Assembly (NCBI GenBank): GCA_019239775.1
Contig: JAFAZN010000371.1
Location: forward strand, 1 to 35,883
Direction: 5' to 3'
Source: Chloroflexota bacterium
GTDB lineage: Bacteria; Chloroflexota; UBA6077; CF-72
DNA length: 35,883 bases
Under the pieces are notes generated by a model that was not told the origin of the DNA, did not search any database, and saw nothing but the letters and a program-made list of their open reading frames with translations. Each line of letters opens with the position of its first letter. Positions within the stretch are counted from its first letter, which is position 1. Shown piece after piece: positions 31,991 through 35,883 of the stretch. The translations under genes and the position numbers were made by a program.

Positions 31991-33220
31991 CTACTCGAGC
32001 CGCTGCTCCAACAAGCGCCGTTCGGCGGGATTTGACGTAAGGGCCAGCGCCTGCGCATCCGCCTGACGTGCTTCCGCTGGACGTCCCAGGTCGCGCAGCA
32101 GCTCTGCACGTGTGGCGTGGAACAGCCGGTACTGTCCCAATGTCGGCGCAAGCTCATCCACCTCCTCGAGGGCAGCCGCCGGGCCGTGCACATAGCGCGC
32201 GGCGATCGCGCGGTTCAGTCTCGCCACCGGCGATGCGGCGTACGCGAGCAGATGGTCGTACAACGCCAGAATCTGCGGCCAGTCGGTTGCCTCCCAGGAA
32301 GGCGACTCCGCGTGGCACGCGACGATCGCTGCCTGAAGCTGATACTGGCCAGGCTTGTGCAGCCGCGCCGCGCTTGCCAGCAGCTCACCTGCCGAAGCAA
32401 TCGCCGCGTGATCCCAGCGGGTCCGATCCTGATCGCGCAACATCACCAGGCCGCCGCCAGCGTCGAAGCGCGCGGCAACACGCGCACGATGCAAGCGCAT
32501 CAGCGCGAGTAACCCAAGCACCTCTGGCTCGTCGGGCAGCAACTTCGAGAGCAGCTGAGCCAGCCACACGGCGTCACTGGCGAGGTCAAGGGGCTGGGAC
32601 TCGCCGCCACTGCTGGCGAGGTAGCCCTCGTTGAACACGAGATAAAGCACCGTGAGCACTTCACCGAGCCGCTCGTCGAGGTCTTCGTCGCTTGGCACGC
32701 GGTACGGAATGCCCGCCTCGGCGATCTTGCGTCGTGCGCGAACCAGGCGCTGCGCAATCGTCGGCTCAGAACTCAGGAACGCGCGCGCGATCTGCGCCAC
32801 GCTGAAGCCGCACACGGTCCGCAACGTGAGCGCGACCTGCGCCTCGCGAGCCAGCGCCGGATGGCAGCACGTGAAGATCAGCCGCAGCCGGTCGTCGGGT
32901 TCGCGCTGAATCGGATGTTGGAGTAATGACAGCTTGTGCTGGTAGCGCGCGTCGCGCCGCAGGATGTCGAGCGCGCGGTTGCGTGCAACGGTCAACAGCC
33001 AGGCGCCAGGCCGCCGCGGTAGCCCCTCGCCGGGCCAGCGCGCGGTCGCGGCGACGAATGCATCCTGCACCAGCTCTTCAGCCAGATCGAAATCGCCAAG
33101 TGTGCGCACCAGCGCGGCCGCGAGCGCGCCCGCCTCCTCGCGGAAAACGCGCCCAAGGACCGCGCTGGTCGCTTCGCTTTCGGTTAGTCCTGGATTGGTC
33201 GGATCTCGACCGTTGGGCAC
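31991..33220 (-). CDS. ECF sigma factor, ECF42-like
   Basis: A 409-residue ECF sigma factor of the ECF42 type. The sigma regions are near the N-terminus: LVRTLGDFDLAEELVQDAFV, RRPGAWLLTVARNRALDILR, and region 4 in ALTLRTVCGFSVAQIARAFL with EPTIAQRLVRARRKIAEA. The long C-terminal extension carries the DUF6596/TPR-like segments expected of this group (LYLVFNEGYLASSGGESQPL, VLGLLALMRLHRARVAARFD, LNRAIAARYVHGPAAALEEV). In this group the extension replaces a separate anti-sigma factor, and the gene is usually paired with a DGPF/YCII gene, as here. The GTG start overlaps the YCII gene by 37 bases. Confidence 0.93.
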   Translation of the reverse strand: MPNGRDPTNPGLTESEATSAVLGRVFREEAGALAAALVRTLGDFDLAEELVQDAFVAATARWPGEGLPRRPGAWLLTVARNRALDILRRDARYQHKLSLLQHPIQREPDDRLRLIFTCCHPALAREAQVALTLRTVCGFSVAQIARAFLSSEPTIAQRLVRARRKIAEAGIPYRVPSDEDLDERLGEVLTVLYLVFNEGYLASSGGESQPLDLASDAVWLAQLLSKLLPDEPEVLGLLALMRLHRARVAARFDAGGGLVMLRDQDRTRWDHAAIASAGELLASAARLHKPGQYQLQAAIVACHAESPSWEATDWPQILALYDHLLAYAASPVARLNRAIAARYVHGPAAALEEVDELAPTLGQYRLFHATRAELLRDLGRPAEARQADAQALALTSNPAERRLLEQRLE

Positions 33221-33528
33221 GCTGGAAAGGCTCGGGCGATGCGTAGGGCTGCGTCAAGGTCCGGCACGTCGATCACGCTGTAGCCACCGACAACTTCGCC
33301 GCCCTCGACAAACGGACCGTCCGTAACAATCACCGAGCCGTTCTTGTGGCGTACGGTCGTCGCGGCCCGCGGCCGCTCGAGCCGATAGCCCTGATCGACG
33401 AAGCTGGCGCGGTACTGCGCCTGCCACTCGGCCACCTGCTGGAACAGCTGGCCGCGTTGTTCGGCGGACATAGCGTCGAACCGCCGATCGTCTTCGTCGG
33501 ACTTGCAGAACATGAGCATGTACTTCAT
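33184..33528 (-). CDS. YCII/DGPF-domain protein (ECF42 partner)
   Basis: A 114-residue protein: KYMLMFCKSDEDDRRFDAMS, YRLERPRAATTVRHKNGSVI, VTDGPFVEGGEVVGGYSVID and VEIRPIQD. It holds the DGPF signature (VTDGPFVE) that the family is named for. The ATG at 33528 opens the conserved sequence; the longer frame upstream runs through low-complexity DNA. It precedes and overlaps the ECF42-like sigma gene, so the two are co-expressed. It resembles the YCII protein at 17983, which diverges from a different ECF gene. Confidence 0.9.
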   Translation of the reverse strand: MKYMLMFCKSDEDDRRFDAMSAEQRGQLFQQVAEWQAQYRASFVDQGYRLERPRAATTVRHKNGSVIVTDGPFVEGGEVVGGYSVIDVPDLDAALRIARAFPACPTVEIRPIQD

Positions 33529-33645
33529 ACCGTGGATATCGATCAACCTCCTGTCATCTATCCGACGAAGACCAGAGCGTAAATAACGACAACGCGCGCA
33601 CGAGTTTTTCAGCACTGTTTTGTTTTGGAACGCCGCTCTCGGCCC

Positions 33646-33883
33646 CCGCCCCATCGCCGCTGAGCCCGTGCTGCCTGCCGCCGCTGTCCGCCGGTGGCGG
33701 TGCGCGCCGCTGCCAGTACCACCGCTGCTGCCGCCCACCGTTGTGGCTGCCCGCCGCTCTCGGCAGCCGCCCGTTGTGGCTGCCCGCCGCTGCGGGTCGC
33801 GCCCCATCGCCGCTGAGCCCGCGCTGCCGCCGCCGCCGCCCGCCGGTGGCAGTGCGCGGCGCTACCAGTCACCGCTGCGTGCC
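33646..33883. repeat. GCC-rich direct repeat region
   Basis: A block of about 85 bases starting CGCCCCATCGCCGCTGAGCC (33646) recurs with scattered changes at 33801. Between them GTTGTGGCTGCCCGCCGCT occurs twice in tandem (about 33742 and 33773). Open frames through the region are Ala/Arg/Pro-rich low-complexity readings in several frames and are not credible genes. Confidence 0.75.
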
Positions 33884-33953
33884 CCGCCGCTGCCCGTCGC
33901 CGTCGACGCGTGCTGCAGCCTCAGCTCGCCGCGGGCGCCGCTAGCCGCCGCGC

Positions 33954-34229
33954 GTGACGGGCCAATTGTTTCACGTGACGGTCCAATGACAGTCCAATGT
34001 TTCACGTGACAGTCCAATGACGGTCCAATGTTTCACGTGACGGTCCAATTGCAGGCCAATCCTTCACGTGACGGTCCAATTCGCGGGGCGTGACGGTCCA
34101 CTTTACGGCGCGTGACAGTCCACCATGTGCCCGTGACCAAGCGCGTGAGTCCTGTGACGGTCCACGTTGCGCCGCGTGACGGTCCATCTCGTCCCCGTGA
34201 CGCTCTCTGGTCGGAGTGACGGGGCCAAT
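33954..34229. repeat. Array of GTGAC-cored repeats with near-helical spacing
   Basis: GTGAC (mostly in GTGACGGTCCA or GTGACAGTCCA) occurs at 33954, 33975, 34006, 34037, 34068, 34090, 34112, 34133, 34154, 34176, 34197 and 34216. The steps are 21, 31, 31, 31, 22, 22, 21, 21, 22, 21 and 19 bases, i.e. close to two or three turns of the double helix. The 31-base units also contain an ATGACAGTCC/ATGACGGTCC half-step. TGTTTCACGTGA occurs at 33967, 33998 and 34029. No unique spacers are present. Nothing is coded here. Confidence 0.9.
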
Positions 34230-34461
34230 CCGCGTTGGAGCCGTCGCCGCGCCGAGCGGGCAACAACCTGTTGGACGGGCGCCAACCTCACGGATTGGCG
34301 GCACCAAACGCCCGTTTCGGTCCATCCGCGGCGGGGCCTGAACGTCGACGCGGGAAGCGCGAGCGCGGGCTCCACCGTCGGGCGCGTGCGGCGCCAAAAA
34401 ACAACCTGCCCAACCCTTTGGCGCGGCACACCTGGCCCGCCACTCCGTTTGAAGCCCGAGG
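34230..34461. other. Spacer without recognisable content
   Basis: A GC-rich stretch between the GTGAC array and the gene debris at 34462. No gene, RNA or clear repeat was seen. Long frames cross it on both strands but have no recognisable protein pattern. Confidence 0.5.
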
Positions 34462-34590
34462 CTAGCTCGGCGGCAAATAGGCCCGATGCAGCTCGTGCGA
34501 CACGTCCGATGCGAACTCTCGACGCGCTTGCTCGTGCACGCGCAGTTGATCGCCCAGACTGTTGAACGCGTCCACGAGCTTGCGAATCGG
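34462..34590 (-). pseudogene. Histidine kinase fragment fused to a dienelactone hydrolase tail copy
   Basis: The minus strand reads IRKLVDAFNSLGDQLRVHEQ and ARREFASDVSHEL, the end of a HAMP domain and the start of a HisKA phospho-acceptor helix (usual form FVADVSHELRTPL). Immediately after the H box it continues as HRAYLPPS and a stop, which copies the last residues (RRYLPPS) of the dienelactone hydrolase gene upstream. A second tail copy (RYLAPN, stop) lies at 34619-34640. No start codon or remainder of a kinase is present. Confidence 0.6.
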
Positions 34591-34665
34591 CGTAACACGG
34601 TGGCAGAACGGGACGACCTTAATTCGGCGCCAGATAGCGGGATGGAGGCTCGCTCGGCGGGTAAC

Positions 34666-35379
34666 TCAGCTCGGCGGCAGATAGCGGCGCAGGAAGTCAG
34701 CCGTTTGCGGCCACGCCGCGCGCGCGGCCTCGAGGTGATGAAACATCGGCGAGGGATTGTCAAACGCGTGGCCTGCGCTCGGGTGCACGTGCGACTCCGC
34801 ATCGGCGCGTCCGGCGAATGCCGCGCGAATGCGTTCAGCTTCTTCGAGTGACAAGTACTGGTCCGCCTGGCCGAACTGGAACAGAATCGGCGCGCGCACC
34901 TGGTCCGCCGCGCCGAGCTCACTGCCAATGCCGGAGCCGTAATAGGAAACGACGACGTCCGGATCGGCCGCGACGGCGAGCTTATAGGCGAGCCGTCCAC
35001 CCATGCAGAAACCGAGTGTGCCGGCGCGGCCGGCGGTCTGGGGCATGCGTCGCAGGTGCTCGAGCGCGGCCGTGGCATCATCGACTGCCAGCGCCTCGTC
35101 GAGTCGTTGCAGGTAGCCGAAGGCCTGCTGCAGGCCCGCGATTGTGTTTTCGGGAATCTCGACGTCGGCGCCCAGGCGCCAGTACAGCTGTGGCGCCATT
35201 GCCATGTAGCCAAGGGCGGCGAGGTCGCGCGTGCGCTGCTTTATGTAATCGGTGACGCCAAAGATCTCGTGAAGCACCACGATGCCCGGGCCGTGGCCAG
35301 CTGGCGGCATCGCCGCAAACGCGGGCATGTGGCCGCCATCATGTGTTGTGACAATCTGCGAGCTGTCTGACAGGGTCAT
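34666..35379 (-). CDS. Dienelactone hydrolase family protein
   Basis: A 237-residue alpha/beta hydrolase of the DLH family. The pattern includes the oxyanion-type segment PGIVVLHEIFGVTDYIKQRT, the nucleophile Cys in AGTLGFCMGGRLAYKLAVAA, the Asp in ILFQFGQADQYLSLEEAERI and the His in SAGHAFDNPSPMFHH. The Cys nucleophile (GFCMGG) separates it from serine esterases. Likely substrates are lactones or related esters, but carboxymethylenebutenolidase activity cannot be assumed. The ATG at 35379 follows an AGAGGTGA stretch. The 3' end is partly copied downstream. Confidence 0.92.
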   Translation of the reverse strand: MTLSDSSQIVTTHDGGHMPAFAAMPPAGHGPGIVVLHEIFGVTDYIKQRTRDLAALGYMAMAPQLYWRLGADVEIPENTIAGLQQAFGYLQRLDEALAVDDATAALEHLRRMPQTAGRAGTLGFCMGGRLAYKLAVAADPDVVVSYYGSGIGSELGAADQVRAPILFQFGQADQYLSLEEAERIRAAFAGRADAESHVHPSAGHAFDNPSPMFHHLEAARAAWPQTADFLRRYLPPS

Positions 35380-35477
35380 CCGAGCGCGTCACCTCTCAGG
35401 GGCAAAATCGCGGGATTGATGGTACGCAGCCTGGCGCCGCGCACTAGGCAGCACACTATTTGAATTGACGCGACCAG

Positions 35478-35780
35478 AGGTACGCGACTTGGGACTCGCA
35501 GGCAGTGGCAGGCAGTGGTCTGCCACCTCGGATGCGCGGGGATCAGTCATGCACGCGACTCGGGGTGCGCCGAGGTGGGTTTATCTCCTCACGGAGGGAC
35601 TACCCCACGCAGGGACTACCCCACGGACGTGTGGCCGCGTCGCCGAGGACCGCGTTCGGATGGACGCGACCGGGGGGTGCACACGACTTGGGATAAGCAC
35701 GCCGGTTCTGGGTGCACGAGACTTGCGATGGTCCAGCGGGTTTACCTCCTCACCGAGGGACTACCCAGGCATGCGGGTCG
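35478..35780. repeat. Imperfect repeats in the last spacer
   Basis: GGGTTTATCTCCTCACGGAG plus GGACTACCCC (about 35577-35606) recurs with changes at about 35737-35766, and GGGACTACCCCACG is also doubled in tandem at 35597 and 35612. GCACGCGACTCGGG-type motifs lie near 35480, 35550, 35679 and 35712. The spacing suggests an old ~160-base duplication with smaller repeats. Short open frames here have no protein character. Confidence 0.6.
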
Positions 35781-35781
35781 G

Positions 35782-35883
35782 GTGGCCCTGGTGACTGGTG
35801 CCTCAGGTGGGATTGGCGCCGACCGGCCAGAGCTTGCACGCGCCGGTGTGTTACTGGGTCACGGCGGACTCGTGCGCAAAACG
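35782..35883 (+). CDS. Short-chain dehydrogenase N-terminus (runs off window)
   Basis: The frame from the GTG at 35782 reads VALVTGASGGIGADRPELAR then AGV, the Rossmann start of an SDR (TGxxxGIG). The following residues (LLGHGGLVRKT) are less typical, and one residue seems missing in the helix after GIG, so it may be degraded. There is no ribosome site or ATG; the frame is open upstream into the repeat region. It ends at the window edge. Confidence 0.5.
   Translation, partial: MALVTGASGGIGADRPELARAGVLLGHGGLVRKT

Noticed and set aside
33609..34009. Small genes in the GCC-rich region
   Set aside because: Several frames stay open on both strands because of base composition; the readings are Ala/Arg/Pro low complexity with no start signals.
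34002..35213. 403-residue minus-strand reading
   Set aside because: It is the shifted-frame shadow of the dienelactone hydrolase gene extended through repeat DNA; no protein pattern.
1..35883. Defence island, prophage or secondary-metabolite cluster
   Set aside because: No restriction, toxin-antitoxin, phage structural, NRPS or PKS genes could be recognised on either strand.

Overview
High-GC bacterial chromosomal window. The mix of genes suggests a Chloroflexota-like (or Dormibacterota-like) soil or environmental genome: F420-type flavin enzymes, ECF sigma factors with YCII partners, DUF3500, DUF993, DUF421 and secreted SH3/C39-like proteins, with no phage or plasmid backbone. This placement is inference from gene content; there is no rRNA in the window. 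About 35 intact protein genes, one tRNA-Met and four gene remnants can be supported.

Layout. 1-7.1 kb: the end of an RND efflux permease, a secreted subtilisin-like protease, a sensor kinase/response regulator pair, and a secreted protein closed by a perfect 36-bp palindromic terminator. 7.1-15.1 kb: a small HTH-like protein, a DUF429 protein, an acyl-CoA ligase, a PPOX-fold flavoprotein, a CrtI-like FAD oxidoreductase, a quinol-monooxygenase-like protein, a small exported protein, and a two-gene TIM-barrel operon. 15.1-20.4 kb: an M23 peptidase remnant, a coupled DUF488 and Tat-exported SH3/C39-like pair, an ECF sigma factor divergent from a YCII protein, a broken peptidase E, and an epimerase/YbjQ/small-membrane-protein operon. 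20.5-25.8 kb: an overlapping LLM oxidoreductase and TenA pair, a TetR regulator with its operator, a membrane protein, a DUF3500 protein and a VOC protein. 26.2-31.6 kb: DUF421, tRNA-Met, a BNR-propeller protein, a ThDP enzyme translationally coupled to a lone receiver domain, and a 2-hydroxyacid dehydrogenase. 31.6-35.9 kb: a DHFR-like remnant, an ECF42-like sigma factor with an overlapping YCII gene, long repeat-filled spacers, a dienelactone hydrolase and the start of an SDR.

Functional themes. Two unrelated ECF sigma factors each sit beside a YCII/DGPF protein. There are several small-molecule oxidoreductases and hydrolases. No defence island, secondary-metabolite cluster or mobile element is recognisable.

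The most unusual feature is in the spacers. Almost every long intergenic region carries its own degenerate tandem repeat. These include a 20-bp unit repeated ten times (12.05-12.24 kb), a tandem duplication of the last 32 bp of tenA including its stop codon, a 47-48-bp repeat (25.9-26.1 kb), and a GTGAC-cored array at 33.95-34.22 kb. In that last array the motif recurs every 21-22 or 31 bp, close to whole turns of the helix, and three copies contain the left part of a parS-like sequence. A roughly 55-60-bp dyad element also occurs twice, each time just upstream of a minus-strand gene.
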